NCBI RefSeq assembly: GCF_014207355.1 | Contig: NZ_JACHEF010000001.1 | Span: 124,001-188,000, forward strand | Direction of reading: 5' to 3' | Source: Mesorhizobium sangaii | GTDB taxonomy: Bacteria > Pseudomonadota > Alphaproteobacteria > Rhizobiales > Rhizobiaceae | DNA length: 64,000 nt | Shown: positions 30,379 to 39,452 of the stretch, in pieces | Layout: every line of letters starts with the position of its first letter | How positions within the stretch are numbered: the first letter of the stretch is position 1 | Program-made: the position numbers and the translations under genes | The notes under the pieces: generated by a model | What the model was told of the DNA's origin: nothing | Databases searched by the model: none | The model's input: the letters and a program-made list of their open reading frames with translations, nothing else

Positions 30379-30407
30379 TGGTTAAACCGAGATTCAACCG
30401 GTGTCAA
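30379..30407 (-). promoter_or_regulatory. Candidate rpsD promoter
   Basis: On the minus strand TTGACA (30402-30407) is followed by a 17-nt spacer and TAACCA (30379-30384). The -35 is a perfect match to the housekeeping pattern and the -10 is weak. This would give a leader of about 218 nt for rpsD. The rest of the stretch 30408-30534 shows nothing else I can name. Confidence 0.45.
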
Positions 30408-30534
30408 GCTTGTGACTGGCATAGGGCCCGGCGACAAGATACCCGTTTTCCCGCGTAGATGCAGTGCCGGATGTGGCGAGAGGTTGTTGCGCCAACGGCA
30501 TCAGGAACGGACTGGAGCGAGGAGCGCAAGACTT

Positions 30535-30732
30535 ATGAAGAAATTCTTCCTTACCCTGGCAGGCGCTACGGTGCTTGTGGGCTCGATGGCGGTGGCGCCG
30601 GAACCGGCGATGGCGCGTCATTGGCACGGACACAAACAGGTTTGCCGCATCATCGTGACGAAGAGAGTGGTGTGGCGGCATGGTCACCGCAGGGTGATCG
30701 TCCACAGGGTACGGCGCTGCCACTGGTGGTGA
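30535..30732 (+). CDS. Small secreted His/Arg/Trp-rich protein
   Basis: A protein of 65 residues. The first 27 form a signal peptide (KKFFLTLAGATVLVGSMAV, then PAMARHW). The mature part of about 38 residues is rich in His, Arg and Trp (RHWHGHKQ, VVWRHGHRRVIVHRVRRCHWW) and has two cysteines, so it is strongly basic and could bind metal or anionic surfaces. GGAG lies upstream and a strong terminator follows. Short proteins of this composition are common in rhizobia, but their function is unknown to me. Confidence 0.75.
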   Translation: MKKFFLTLAGATVLVGSMAVAPEPAMARHWHGHKQVCRIIVTKRVVWRHGHRRVIVHRVRRCHWW

Positions 30733-30784
30733 TACCGGACTGGGCCCGGTAGACCGGGAAATAACCCATCCATCGCAATGATCG

Positions 30785-30817
30785 AAGCCCGCGGTTCATC
30801 CGCGGGCTTTTATTTTG
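30785..30817 (+). terminator. Rho-independent terminator after the small secreted protein
   Basis: An 8-bp perfect stem GCCCGCGG/CCGCGGGC with the loop TTCAT is followed by TTTTATTTT. It lies 53 nt after the stop at 30732. Confidence 0.88.
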
Positions 30818-30845
30818 GTGCCTTTCCAAACGCACGCTGCCAGGG

Positions 30846-31034
30846 TCAGCTGTCCGATTTCCTTTCCGGCAGTCCCTTGCGCTTTGTCTCGGCGAACTCC
30901 TCGAGCTGCTTTTCGCTCATCGATTCATACATTCCCTTCGAAGCGCCTTTGAGCTCGCTCTTTTTGGTCTCGCCGCGCTTGGCCGACAAAGCGGCGCCGG
31001 CGGCTTTCTGCTGGGCTTTCGAGGTGGCTGGCAT
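30846..31034 (-). CDS. DUF3008 family protein
   Basis: A protein of 62 residues, very rich in Lys, Glu, Ser and Ala. It matches DUF3008: MPATSKAQQKAAGAALSAKR at the start, then LKGASKGMYESMSEKQLEEFAETKRKGLPERK. The family is of unknown function; the composition suggests a soluble, partly disordered stress protein. The ATG at 31034 has a GGAGA ribosome-binding site. It is divergent from the RNase II-like gene. Confidence 0.88.
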   Translation of the reverse strand: MPATSKAQQKAAGAALSAKRGETKKSELKGASKGMYESMSEKQLEEFAETKRKGLPERKSDS

Positions 31035-31200
31035 GGCTGTTTCTCCGTTGCTCTCAGAAGAAACGCTCCGCTTCGGTGACGGTTCCAGCCCCCGGTGGCT
31101 CGGTTCCCGGCCCCCTTGGTGCCCGTTCGCCACGTGGTTAGGCTTGGTGATTTTCGCTGGCAGCCTTCCCGTGTCTGGAACCCCAGTGTAGGACGGCTGA

Positions 31201-32583
31201 ATGAAATCTCTGACCGATCCCTCACAAGCTCTCTCCACTGGCCTGGCGAAAATCCGCACCGAATTCCACGTGCCAGATGGATTTCCGGTAGGCGTAGTGG
31301 CCGCCGCGGAGGCGGCGGCCAAACGTGCGCCCAACCAGCATGCCGATCGAACGGCGGTGCCCTTCGTCACGCTCGATCCGGCGAGCTCCACCGATCTTGA
31401 TCAGGCGTTCTCAATCGAGGCGAGCGGCGGCGATCTTCTGCTGCATTACGCCATTGCCGACGTAGCCTGGTTCGTCGAGGACGGTGACGCGATCGATCTC
31501 GAAGCCTGGACGCGGGGCGAGACGCTTTACTTGCCGGACGGCAAGGCCGGGCTCTACCCGCCGGTAATTGCCGAGGGTGCAGCGAGCCTGTTGCCGGATG
31601 GATCGCGGCCAGCGGTTGTCTTCACGGTCCGGGTTGCGCAGGACGGTGCGACGAAGTTGGACGGCGCGGAGCGGGCAATCATTCAAAGCCGCGCGAAGCT
31701 CGCCTATGACAGTGTGAAGGCCTCCGATGTTCCGGCCGGCTTCGCCGAAATGGCGCGACGCATGGGAATGAACGAAAAGCGTCGTGGTGCTTCGCGCGTC
31801 GACCCACCCGAGCAGGAGGTTGAAAAGCTCGCCGATGGTACATTCCGGCTTTCGTTCAGACCGCTGCTGCAATCCGAGCAAGACAACGCCGCGCTTTCGC
31901 TCGCTGCAAACATGTCGATTGCCGACGCCATGTTTGCGCACCATACCGGGTTGTTTCGGGTGATGTCGGAGCCAGATGCTTTCAGGGTGCAAAGACTGCG
32001 CAGCGCGGCACGGGCTCTCGGGCTGTCTTGGCCGGCCTCCACCAGCTTGCGCGACTATCAGCGAACCCTCGACCCGACCGATCCGCAACAGGCGGCGCTG
32101 ATGCTGGAAATCCGCCATGCAAGCGCCGGCGCGTCCTACCAACCCTACAAAGAAGGTGTTGTCCCTTGGCATGAGGCGATGGCAGCGACCTATGCCCATG
32201 CAACGGCGCCACTCAGGCGACTGGCCGATCGCTATGTCGTGCGCTGCGCGCTGGCCATCGCCAATGGCCAGCCGGTGTCCCAGGCTGTCACCGACGCGTT
32301 CGCCAGATTGCCGCAGGTGATGGGGCGTGCGGATAGCCACGCTTCGCAGATCAACCACGCGGCTATCGACCTTGCCGAGGCGGTAATGCTGAAGGGTCGC
32401 GAGGGCGAGACGTTCAAAGCTGCCGTCACCGACGTCGTCGACCATGGCGTGCGCGTTCAGCTTGCCGACATGCCTGTCGTTGCCAACGTAAAGGCCTCCG
32501 GGCTTACACAGGGCGACGATCTGACGCTAAGGCTGGTCTTGGCCGATCCAGATCAACGCAGCATCGTCTTCGAACCTGTTTAA
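31201..32583 (+). CDS. RNB-domain (RNase II/R-like) exoribonuclease, short form
   Basis: A protein of 460 residues dominated by an RNB catalytic domain. The acidic motif is [16 protein letters not shown], with Asp59, Asp65 and Asp67 in the metal-site region. The C-terminal RNB motif is [14 protein letters not shown] at about 338-351. There is no room for the usual two N-terminal cold-shock domains, and only a short beta-rich C-terminal part follows. This layout is like the short RNase II homologue of Deinococcus (DrII type). It probably degrades RNA from the 3' end. Its TAA overlaps the murI stop on the other strand. Confidence 0.88.
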   Translation: MKSLTDPSQALSTGLAKIRTEFHVPDGFPVGVVAAAEAAAKRAPNQHADRTAVPFVTLDPASSTDLDQAFSIEASGGDLLLHYAIADVAWFVEDGDAIDLEAWTRGETLYLPDGKAGLYPPVIAEGAASLLPDGSRPAVVFTVRVAQDGATKLDGAERAIIQSRAKLAYDSVKASDVPAGFAEMARRMGMNEKRRGASRVDPPEQEVEKLADGTFRLSFRPLLQSEQDNAALSLAANMSIADAMFAHHTGLFRVMSEPDAFRVQRLRSAARALGLSWPASTSLRDYQRTLDPTDPQQAALMLEIRHASAGASYQPYKEGVVPWHEAMAATYAHATAPLRRLADRYVVRCALAIANGQPVSQAVTDAFARLPQVMGRADSHASQINHAAIDLAEAVMLKGREGETFKAAVTDVVDHGVRVQLADMPVVANVKASGLTQGDDLTLRLVLADPDQRSIVFEPV

Positions 32584-33395
32584 GCGGCAGAGGTTTCCGC
32601 CGCCATCTGGCTCACGACCAGCCCGAACCCCTGCATTAGCCGGCTGGTGGCGAAATCCACCTTGCCGGAGGTGAAGACCGCAATGTCAGGCTCACCCACC
32701 GGCAAAGGTCCGTCGACCGGCGCCAGCAGCGACATGGCGCGGCGGGCGATCGCTTCGGCCGGGTCGATCCAGTCGACCGGCCATGGCGCGGTCTTGCGCA
32801 TGCGATTGGCCAGGAACGGATAATGCGTGCAGCCGAGCACGACGATGTCGGTGCGGGCACCGTCCTTCTCGACGAAGCATGGCGCGATCTCCTGGCGGAC
32901 GATCTCCTCGTCGACGAACCCCTCGCGCATGTAGATTTCCGCCAGCGGCGCCAGCCGGTCGGAGCCGACCAGCCGCACATGGCATTTCTGCGCCCATTTG
33001 CTGATCAGGTCGCGCGTGTATTGACGCTTGACCGTGCCGGGCGTCGCCAGCACCGAGACGAGGCCTGACCGCGTGCGCTCGGCCGCCGGCTTGATCGCCG
33101 GCACCGTGCCGACAAAAGGGTGTCCGGGGAATTTCTCGCGCAAAGCGTCGATCACTAGCGTCGATGCGGTGTTGCACGGGATGACCGAAATCTCGGGCTG
33201 GAATTTTTCCAGCAGCGCGCCGAACAGGCCAAGGATATGGGCGTTGAGGGCCGGTTCCTCCCAGGCGCCATAGGGGAAGGCGGCATCGTCGGCGACATAG
33301 ACGAAGCGGCGGTCGGGCATCAGCACGCGCGCCTCGCGCAGCACCGTGAGCCCGCCGATGCCGGAATCGAACATCAGGATCGGCCGCTCAGTCAT
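32580..33395 (-). CDS. murI: Glutamate racemase
   Basis: A protein of 271 residues. It makes D-glutamate for peptidoglycan. Both catalytic cysteines are present: Cys74 in VIPCNTAST and Cys189 in VLGCTHYPF. The start motif [14 protein letters not shown] and the [11 protein letters not shown] segment are typical. Its start overlaps the end of trmJ by 8 nt, so the two are one transcript. It converges with the RNB gene with a 4-nt overlap in which the two stop codons share bases. Confidence 0.96.
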   Translation of the reverse strand: MTERPILMFDSGIGGLTVLREARVLMPDRRFVYVADDAAFPYGAWEEPALNAHILGLFGALLEKFQPEISVIPCNTASTLVIDALREKFPGHPFVGTVPAIKPAAERTRSGLVSVLATPGTVKRQYTRDLISKWAQKCHVRLVGSDRLAPLAEIYMREGFVDEEIVRQEIAPCFVEKDGARTDIVVLGCTHYPFLANRMRKTAPWPVDWIDPAEAIARRAMSLLAPVDGPLPVGEPDIAVFTSGKVDFATSRLMQGFGLVVSQMAAETSAA

Positions 33396-34314
33396 TGTCG
33401 GTGCCCTTTCCGCCGAGCGGCGGCATGTCGTCATCCTTGCCGGTGCCTGCAGCCTTGTCTGCCAGGCGATCGCCTTCCGCCTTGCGGGCCCGCGCCACGG
33501 CCGCCGGCAATCGTCTTGGATCGTCGCCCGGGGAACCCTCGCCACGCGGCATCGCCGGTGAAAACCTGTCCAGGGACGAAATGATGCCGCGCAGCACCTT
33601 CAGCTCCGGCTCGGCAAAGCCGGCACGCGTCAGCACGGCGCGCAAATTGTCGACCATCTTCGGCTTCTTCGGTGCCGGACGGAAATAACCGCGCGCTTCC
33701 AACGCGCCTTCGAGATAGGCAAACAACCCGTGCAGCTCTTCCTTGCTGGCCGGCTTCATGTCCGGACCGGAAAAGTTGGTTTTGGTCTCGTCTTCCAGGC
33801 CGGACTTCATCCACTCGTAGGACATCAGCAAGGCCGCCTGGGCGATGTTGAGCGAGGAGAAATCGGGATCGACGGGGAAGGTGACGATCTCGTCGGCAAG
33901 GCCGACCTCGTCATTGTAGAGGCCGAAGCGCTCGCGGCCGAACAGGATGCCGGTGCGCTGGCCCATTGCGTGACGGGTCCGGAGCACCCTGCCCGCTTCC
34001 ACCGGGCCGCGGACGGATTTGAAGCCGTCGCGCTGCCTGGCCGTGGTCGCGAAAACAAAGTTCAGATCGGCGAGCGCCGAGGCCAGGTCGTCGAACACCT
34101 TCACGGCGTCGATGACATGGTCGGCGCGGCTGGCGGCCGCGCGCGCCTTCTCGCTCGGCCAACCGTCGCGAGGGTTGACCAGGCGCAGTTCCGACAGGCC
34201 GAAATTGGCCATGGCACGAGCCACCATGCCGATGTTCTCACCGAGCTGCGGCTCGACGAGGATGATCGCCGGGCCAGCGGTCGTGAGGCCGTGCTGTAAG
34301 TCCATTCCTGTCAT
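33388..34314 (-). CDS. trmJ: TrmJ-type tRNA/rRNA 2'-O-methyltransferase
   Basis: A protein of 308 residues of the SPOUT superfamily, TrmJ group. Residues about 10-170 form the knotted domain: [26 protein letters not shown], then [16 protein letters not shown] and [24 protein letters not shown] helical part follows. The last 45 or so residues are a charged, low-complexity tail ([21 protein letters not shown] onwards). TrmJ methylates the ribose at position 32 of tRNAs; some close relatives act on rRNA. ttcA, in this same window, also acts on tRNA position 32. The start could be three codons later. Confidence 0.9.
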   Translation of the reverse strand: MTGMDLQHGLTTAGPAIILVEPQLGENIGMVARAMANFGLSELRLVNPRDGWPSEKARAAASRADHVIDAVKVFDDLASALADLNFVFATTARQRDGFKSVRGPVEAGRVLRTRHAMGQRTGILFGRERFGLYNDEVGLADEIVTFPVDPDFSSLNIAQAALLMSYEWMKSGLEDETKTNFSGPDMKPASKEELHGLFAYLEGALEARGYFRPAPKKPKMVDNLRAVLTRAGFAEPELKVLRGIISSLDRFSPAMPRGEGSPGDDPRRLPAAVARARKAEGDRLADKAAGTGKDDDMPPLGGKGTDND

Positions 34315-34806
34315 GTTTTCCAGATGATTGCGCCACGAAGTCTCCGCGTCCTGCCATATCGATGCGGCTTTTTGAAGAGTTATCGGCCACTTGGCCGACA
34401 AACAGCCTTGCGCCGTCCCTCGAAAGATTGGCGGGATGCGGCATTGCAGTCGTGCTCTCAACCAAAGGACATCCGACCTCGTTGCTGGGTGATGGCTCGA
34501 CCGTGGCGCCCCAAACCGCCGGCAAATGGAAACACGGGTGCTCGCTGTTGCTATTGACGATGTTTCCCATTTTTAGAAATCATCTACGATCCGAATGCAT
34601 ATTTATTTACGATGACCCATCGCGTCGGTGGAAAATCAAATTAGAAAAAGGTAATCTCCCGCCCGCTTGGGTCCAGCGTGTATTGACGAATGGTATTGAG
34701 AAGACGGAGCGTGTCTTGCACACTCCCGTCGTCTATTTATGCCCCAAGCATTTCATCGCGGATTTCAACGGCCGACGAGGGCGTTGGCCAAATCTAGGAG
34801 GGGCAA
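34315..34806. other. Leader and spacer before the first beta-helix gene
   Basis: No gene is visible in these 492 nt. From about 34495 onward the sequence aligns clearly with 35914-36225 upstream of the second copy, including an identical AT-rich stretch (TGCATATTTATTTACGATGA, within 34594-34615) and AATCAAATTAGAAAAAGGTA. It therefore belongs to the duplicated unit and probably carries the promoter and a long untranslated leader. The part before 34495 shows nothing I can name. Confidence 0.6.
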
Positions 34807-35784
34807 ATGAAAATCGTACGGTTTTTCCTTTCACTCGCCATGTTGCTTGCAGCGTCGGCCTTCCTGATTGCGCCAGCTTCGGCGCAGGCGACACGGACAT
34901 GGGTTTCCGGCGTTGGCAACGACGCCGATCCGTGCAGCCGAACCGCACCTTGCAAGACGTTTGCCGGCGCCATCTCGAAGACGGCGACGGCCGGCGAAAT
35001 CAACTGTCTCGACCCGGGTGGCTTCGGCACGGTCACCATCACCAAATCCATCACCATCGACTGCAAAACGACGGAAGGTGGTGTGCTTGCGTCCCTCGTG
35101 AACGGCATCATCGTCAACACGCCCGTCGGCTCGGCGGTGCATCTTCGCGGCCTCGACATAGACGGTGTAGGCAATGGCCTCGACGGCGTTCGGATGCTTG
35201 GCCAAGGTCAACTTCATATCGAGGACTGCAACATAGAGCGAATGGGCGGCAACGGCGTCGAATTTCTCCCTAACGGCAACAGCGAACTCTACATAAGCAA
35301 CACGCGCATAGCCGAGACAGGCGCCGAAGGTGTTCTCATCAAGACGACTGGGGCCGTGGGAATCAATGCCATCCTTTCAAGGGTGGAAATCACCAACAGC
35401 GCCAGCGGCATTCTTATCGACGGCACAGGCAACACCGTGGCCATGAACCTGACGCTCACCAACAGCCTAGTCAGCGGCAATACCGGCAACGGCGTGGTGG
35501 TCAAATCCGTCGCAGCGGCATCGCCGGTGCGTGCGACGATTACCGGCAATACGATCAGCGCCAATGCCGGCACCGGCGTCAACGCCAACGGTGCGGCAGC
35601 CAGCGGCAACGGAAGCGCCATCGCCTTTCTCGGCGGATCGACGATCTTCGGCAATGTCGCCGGGGTCAGCAATACCGGGAGCGGCGCCGTCCAGTCGTTC
35701 AAGAACAACATGATCTCCGGCAACCTGACCGACGGCACACCGCTCACCGCCTTCCCGGGACCTGGCGGTGCGCCGCTGCAATAA
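34807..35784 (+). CDS. Secreted right-handed beta-helix protein, copy 1
   Basis: A protein of 325 residues with a signal peptide (residues 1 to about 27, APASAQA). The mature part starts with TRTWVSGVGNDADPCSRTAP, then CKTFAGAISKTATAGEI, an opening seen in bacterial parallel beta-helix (pectin-lyase-like) proteins. It continues with repeated turns of the type N-T-x-I-x-x-N-x-x-x-G-V (GNTVAMNLTLTNSLVSGNTGNG, TGNTISANAGTGV). It is likely exported and could bind or cut polysaccharide, but no catalytic residues can be assigned. ATG start after CTAGGAGGGGCAA. The copy at 36226 is almost identical. Confidence 0.88.
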   Translation: MKIVRFFLSLAMLLAASAFLIAPASAQATRTWVSGVGNDADPCSRTAPCKTFAGAISKTATAGEINCLDPGGFGTVTITKSITIDCKTTEGGVLASLVNGIIVNTPVGSAVHLRGLDIDGVGNGLDGVRMLGQGQLHIEDCNIERMGGNGVEFLPNGNSELYISNTRIAETGAEGVLIKTTGAVGINAILSRVEITNSASGILIDGTGNTVAMNLTLTNSLVSGNTGNGVVVKSVAAASPVRATITGNTISANAGTGVNANGAAASGNGSAIAFLGGSTIFGNVAGVSNTGSGAVQSFKNNMISGNLTDGTPLTAFPGPGGAPLQ

Positions 35785-36225
35785 GCGACCGCCGCCTCCG
35801 CGGCAGTATGAAACAAGCGATGCCGGCTGCCCCGCGAGGGATAGGCGGCATCGCCTCTTGGTTCCCTGTTGCCACAGCAGCAGCCTGCGTCTTCCGCTAC
35901 CCGGTTGCACCGCTCGACCATGGCGGCCCAAACCGTCGACAAATGGACCCGCCCGTGCCGCTGTCGGCATTGGCGATATTTTCCATTTGTAAAAATCATC
36001 CATGATCCGAATGCATATTTATTTACGATGACGCGTCGCGTCACTGGAGAATCAAATTAGAAAAAGGTAATCTCCCGACCGCTTGGGTATTCAATGAGTA
36101 TCGACGGTTGGTATTTGGAAAATGGAGTGTGTCCTGCACGCTCCCGTCATTTATTTGTGCCCCAAGCATTTCGACACGGGTTTCCATGGGCAACGAGGGC
36201 GTTGGCCAAAATCTAGGAGGGGCAA
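35785..36225. other. Tail of copy 1 and leader of copy 2
   Basis: No gene is visible here. It starts with a degraded hairpin (near 35815-35862) corresponding to the strong terminator after copy 2; its stem has mismatches and it lacks a long T-run, so transcription may continue. From about 35914 it repeats the leader of copy 1, with many point differences but the same ribosome-binding site (CTAGGAGGGGCA). Confidence 0.6.
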
Positions 36226-37203
36226 TTGAAAATTGTACGGTTTTTCCTTTCACTCGCTGTGTTGGCTCTGGCGTCAGCCTTCCTGATTGCGCCAGCTTCC
36301 GCGCAAGCGACACGGACGTGGGTTTCCGGCGTTGGTGACGACGCCAATCCGTGCAGCCGAACGGCACCTTGCAAGACGTTTGCCGGCGCCATCTCGAAGA
36401 CGGCGACGGCCGGCGAAATCAACTGTCTCGATCCGGGAGGCTTTGGCGCGGTCACCATCACCAAATCCATCACCATCGACTGCAAAACGACGGAAGGTGG
36501 TGTGCTTGCGTCCCTCGTGAACGGCATCATCGTCAACACGCCCGTCGGCTCGGCGGTGCATCTTCGCGGCCTCGACATAGACGGTGTAGGCAATGGCCTC
36601 GACGGCGTTCGGATGCTTGGCCAAGGTCAACTTCATATCGAGGACTGCAACATAGAGCGAATGGGCGGCAACGGCGTCGAATTTCTCCCTAACGGCAACA
36701 GCGAACTCTACATAAGCAACACGCGCATAGCCGAGACAGGCGCCGAAGGTGTTCTCATCAAGACGACTGGGGCCGTGGGAATCAATGCCATCCTTTCCAG
36801 GGTGGAAATCACCAACAGCGCCAGCGGCATTCTTGTCGACGGCACTGGCAATACCGTTGCCATGAACCTGACACTGACCAACAGCCTTATCAGCGGCAAC
36901 ACCGGCAACGGCGTGGCGATCAAATCCGTCGCCGCGGCATCGCCGGTGCGTGCGACGATTACCGGCAATACGATCAGCGCCAATGCCGGCAGCGGTGTCA
37001 ACGCGAACGGTGCGGCAGCCAGCGGCAACGGAAGCGCCATCGCCTTTCTCGGCGGATCGACGATTTTCGGCAATGTTACCGGGGTCAGCAATACCGGGAG
37101 CGGCGCCGTCCAGTCGTTCAAGAACAACATGATCGCCGGCAACGTAGCCGACGGCACGCCGCTCACCGCCTTCCCGGGACCTGGCGGTGCGCCGCTGCAA
37201 TAA
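36226..37203 (+). CDS. Secreted right-handed beta-helix protein, copy 2
   Basis: A protein of 325 residues, the tandem duplicate of the gene at 34807 with the same length, signal peptide and beta-helix repeats. Differences are few, mostly near the N terminus (VLALASAF in place of MLLAASAF, GDDANPC for GNDADPC) and in the last third. Bases 36449-36797 are identical to the matching bases of copy 1. The start codon is TTG where copy 1 has ATG, with the same ribosome-binding site, so translation may be weaker. A strong terminator follows. Confidence 0.87.
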   Translation: MKIVRFFLSLAVLALASAFLIAPASAQATRTWVSGVGDDANPCSRTAPCKTFAGAISKTATAGEINCLDPGGFGAVTITKSITIDCKTTEGGVLASLVNGIIVNTPVGSAVHLRGLDIDGVGNGLDGVRMLGQGQLHIEDCNIERMGGNGVEFLPNGNSELYISNTRIAETGAEGVLIKTTGAVGINAILSRVEITNSASGILVDGTGNTVAMNLTLTNSLISGNTGNGVAIKSVAAASPVRATITGNTISANAGSGVNANGAAASGNGSAIAFLGGSTIFGNVTGVSNTGSGAVQSFKNNMIAGNVADGTPLTAFPGPGGAPLQ

Positions 37204-37235
37204 GCGACCGCCGCTTCTGCGGCAGCATGAAATAA

Positions 37236-37282
37236 GGCGATGCCGGCTGCCCCGCGAGGGGCAGCCGGCATCGCCTTTTTTT
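37236..37282 (+). terminator. Strong rho-independent terminator after beta-helix copy 2
   Basis: An 18-bp perfect stem (GGCGATGCCGGCTGCCCC and its complement) with the loop GCGA is followed by seven T. It is one of the strongest terminators in the window. The corresponding hairpin after copy 1 is degraded. Confidence 0.92.
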
Positions 37283-37467
37283 GTTCTCGATTTATCGCAA
37301 TTCCGGACAGAAAATCGCTTCGCACTTTTCTTGGAATTGCTCTGGCAGCAGCCTGCGTCTGCGTCGTCCCGGTTTGCACCGCTCTGATCGCTTTGCTATA
37401 GGCGAAGTTCCTACTCTGGCGAGGTCTGCCCCGCCATCACCCAACTGTTGAACGAGGCATTCTTTCC

Positions 37468-38679
37468 ATGGCGAAGATCAAGGTGGCGAACCCGGTCGTC
37501 GAACTCGACGGCGACGAGATGACCCGCATCATCTGGCAGTTCATCAAGGACAAGCTGATCCACCCATATCTCGACCTCAAGCTTGAATATTACGACCTCG
37601 GCATCGAGCACCGTGACGCCACCAACGACCAGGTGACCATCGATTCGGCCAACGCCATCAAGAAATACGGCGTCGGCGTGAAATGCGCGACGATCACGCC
37701 CGACGAGCAGCGCGTCGAGGAATTCAAGCTCAAGAAGATGTGGAAGTCGCCGAACGGCACCATCCGCAACATCCTCGGCGGCACCATCTTCCGCGAGCCG
37801 ATCATCATGAAGAACGTGCCGCGCCTGGTGCCGGGCTGGACCAAGCCGATCATCGTCGGCCGTCACGCCTTCGGCGACCAGTACCGCGCCACCGATTTCC
37901 GCTTTCCCGGCAAGGGCAAGCTGACGATCAAGTTCGTCGGCGAGGACGGCAAGGTCATCGAGCACGATGTCTACGATGCGCCGGGCGCCGGCGTCGCCAT
38001 GGCCATGTACAATCTCGACGATTCCATCCGCGAGTTCGCCCGTGCTTCGCTGAATTACGGCCTGCTGCGCAACTATCCGGTCTATCTCTCGACCAAGAAC
38101 ACCATCCTCAAGGCCTATGACGGGCGCTTCAAGGACATCTTCCAGGAAGTCTACGAGGCTGAGTTCGAGGCCGAGTTCAAGTCGAAGAAGCTGTGGTACG
38201 AGCACCGGCTGATCGACGACATGGTAGCGTCCAGCCTGAAATGGTCCGGCGGCTATGTCTGGGCCTGCAAGAACTATGACGGCGACGTCCAGTCCGATAC
38301 CGTTGCGCAAGGGTTCGGTTCGCTCGGCCTGATGACCTCGGTGCTGATGACACCGGACGGCAAGACGGTGGAAGCCGAAGCCGCGCACGGCACTGTCACC
38401 CGCCACTACCGGCAGCACCAGAAGGGCGAGGAGACCTCGACCAATTCGATCGCCTCGATCTTTGCTTGGACGCGCGGCCTCGCGCACCGCGCCAAGCTCG
38501 ATGACAATGCCGAGTTGAAGCGCTTTGCCGAGACGCTGGAAAAGGTCTGCATCCAGACGGTCGAGAGCGGTTTCATGACCAAGGACCTGTCGCTGCTGAT
38601 CGGCCCCGACCAGCCCTGGCTCTCGACCACCGGCTTCCTCGACAAGATCGACGAGAACCTGCAAAAGGCGATGGCGTAA
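37468..38679 (+). CDS. icd: NADP-dependent isocitrate dehydrogenase
   Basis: A protein of 403 residues of the homodimeric, eukaryote-like type II isocitrate dehydrogenases that are usual in rhizobia. It oxidises isocitrate to 2-oxoglutarate with NADP in the TCA cycle. Visible parts are [20 protein letters not shown] at the N terminus, [36 protein letters not shown] (substrate loop), and [31 protein letters not shown] (cofactor region). Single gene; a structured repeat begins just after the stop. Confidence 0.97.
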   Translation: MAKIKVANPVVELDGDEMTRIIWQFIKDKLIHPYLDLKLEYYDLGIEHRDATNDQVTIDSANAIKKYGVGVKCATITPDEQRVEEFKLKKMWKSPNGTIRNILGGTIFREPIIMKNVPRLVPGWTKPIIVGRHAFGDQYRATDFRFPGKGKLTIKFVGEDGKVIEHDVYDAPGAGVAMAMYNLDDSIREFARASLNYGLLRNYPVYLSTKNTILKAYDGRFKDIFQEVYEAEFEAEFKSKKLWYEHRLIDDMVASSLKWSGGYVWACKNYDGDVQSDTVAQGFGSLGLMTSVLMTPDGKTVEAEAAHGTVTRHYRQHQKGEETSTNSIASIFAWTRGLAHRAKLDDNAELKRFAETLEKVCIQTVESGFMTKDLSLLIGPDQPWLSTTGFLDKIDENLQKAMA

Positions 38680-38686
38680 CCGGCCT

Positions 38687-38788
38687 AAAGCGCGTCGCGT
38701 TCGAACAGATTCAGGCGACGCGCACTAGGTCTTTGTTTCCATGCATGTCGTTCTCGCAAAACCGGAACCACTTTTGCGCGACATGCAT
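38687..38788. repeat. Structured intergenic repeat, copy 1 (icd to GST gene)
   Basis: A 102-nt element with two nested hairpins: GCGCGTCGC mirrored by GCGACGCGC, then ATGCATGTCG (38741-38750) mirrored by CGACATGCAT (38779-38788), the latter enclosing CGCAAAA/TTTTGCG. A second copy in the same direction is at 44750-44852. It lies in the 5' leader of the GST gene, ending 18 nt before its start. Elements of this look are common between genes in rhizobia. Confidence 0.8.
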
Positions 38789-38806
38789 GAGACCCGGGAG
38801 GGTATC

Positions 38807-39433
38807 ATGGGCAAGCCCGTCGTCTACGGCGCGGACTACAGCGTCTATGTGCGCATCGTGCGGCTCGTGCTCGAGGAGAAAGGCATCGACTACGGGCTTG
38901 TGCCGGTCGATGTCTTTGCCGCCGAGGGCATTCCCGCCTGGTACTTCGAACATCACCCGTTCGGCCGCATCCCGGCCTTCGAGCATGACGGGTTTCGCCT
39001 TTTCGAGACGAGCGCGATTGCGGGCTATGTCGACGAAGCCTTTGACGGGCCGGCGCTGCAGCCGAAGGATCCGCGCGGCCAGGCGCGGATGAAGCAGGTC
39101 ATCGGCATGCTCGACGCCTATGCCTATCGGTCGATGGTCTGGGATGTCGCGGTCGAGCGGCTGGAGAAGGAGGCACCCGACGAGGCGCTGATCGCCAACG
39201 GGCTTTCGCAGGCGAGCAGAGCGCTTCGGACGCTCTCCTCGCTGAAGGCGCCGGGGCCATGGTTGCTTGGCGACCAGCTGACGCTAGCCGACCTGCATGC
39301 GGCGCCGATCATCGGCTATTTCGTCAAGGTCGCCGAGGGGCAGAAGCTGCTCGCCGGGTTCCCCGAGATTCAGGCCTGGTGGGACCGGATCGCGGCCCGT
39401 CCAAGCTTTGCCGCGAGCGGTCCGGCGGCCTGA
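38807..39433 (+). CDS. Glutathione S-transferase family protein
   Basis: A protein of 208 residues with an N-terminal thioredoxin-like part (KPVVYGADYSVYVRIVRLVLEEKGIDY, PFGRIPAFEHDGFRLFETSAIAGYVDE) and a helical C-terminal domain (LTLADLHAAPIIGYF, GFPEIQAWWDRIAARPSF). The residue usual for catalysis is a Ser or Tyr in ADYSVYVR. ATG at 38807, with GGGAGGG before it. The reading frame continues upstream into the repeat element, which is not part of the gene. Confidence 0.92.
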   Translation: MGKPVVYGADYSVYVRIVRLVLEEKGIDYGLVPVDVFAAEGIPAWYFEHHPFGRIPAFEHDGFRLFETSAIAGYVDEAFDGPALQPKDPRGQARMKQVIGMLDAYAYRSMVWDVAVERLEKEAPDEALIANGLSQASRALRTLSSLKAPGPWLLGDQLTLADLHAAPIIGYFVKVAEGQKLLAGFPEIQAWWDRIAARPSFAASGPAA

Positions 39434-39452
39434 TCAGGCCTGCGCCCGTTGT

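Larger units (their letters stand above)
34495..37389. repeat. Tandem duplication of a 1.42-kb unit (leader, beta-helix gene, tail)
   Basis: Two direct copies lie head to tail: about 34495-35920 and about 35914-37389. The two coding parts are offset by exactly 1419 nt with no insertions or deletions between them. Homology also covers the leader (about 310 nt) and the tail with the hairpin and the GCAGCAGCCTGCGTCT stretch (near 35876 and 37345). The second tail is about 50 nt longer. No transposase or flanking short repeat is seen. Confidence 0.9.

Noticed and set aside
34362..35273. 303-codon open frame across the beta-helix leader and gene start
   Set aside because: It runs in another frame over a well-supported gene and has no counterpart of the same length in the second copy, where the matching frame is interrupted.
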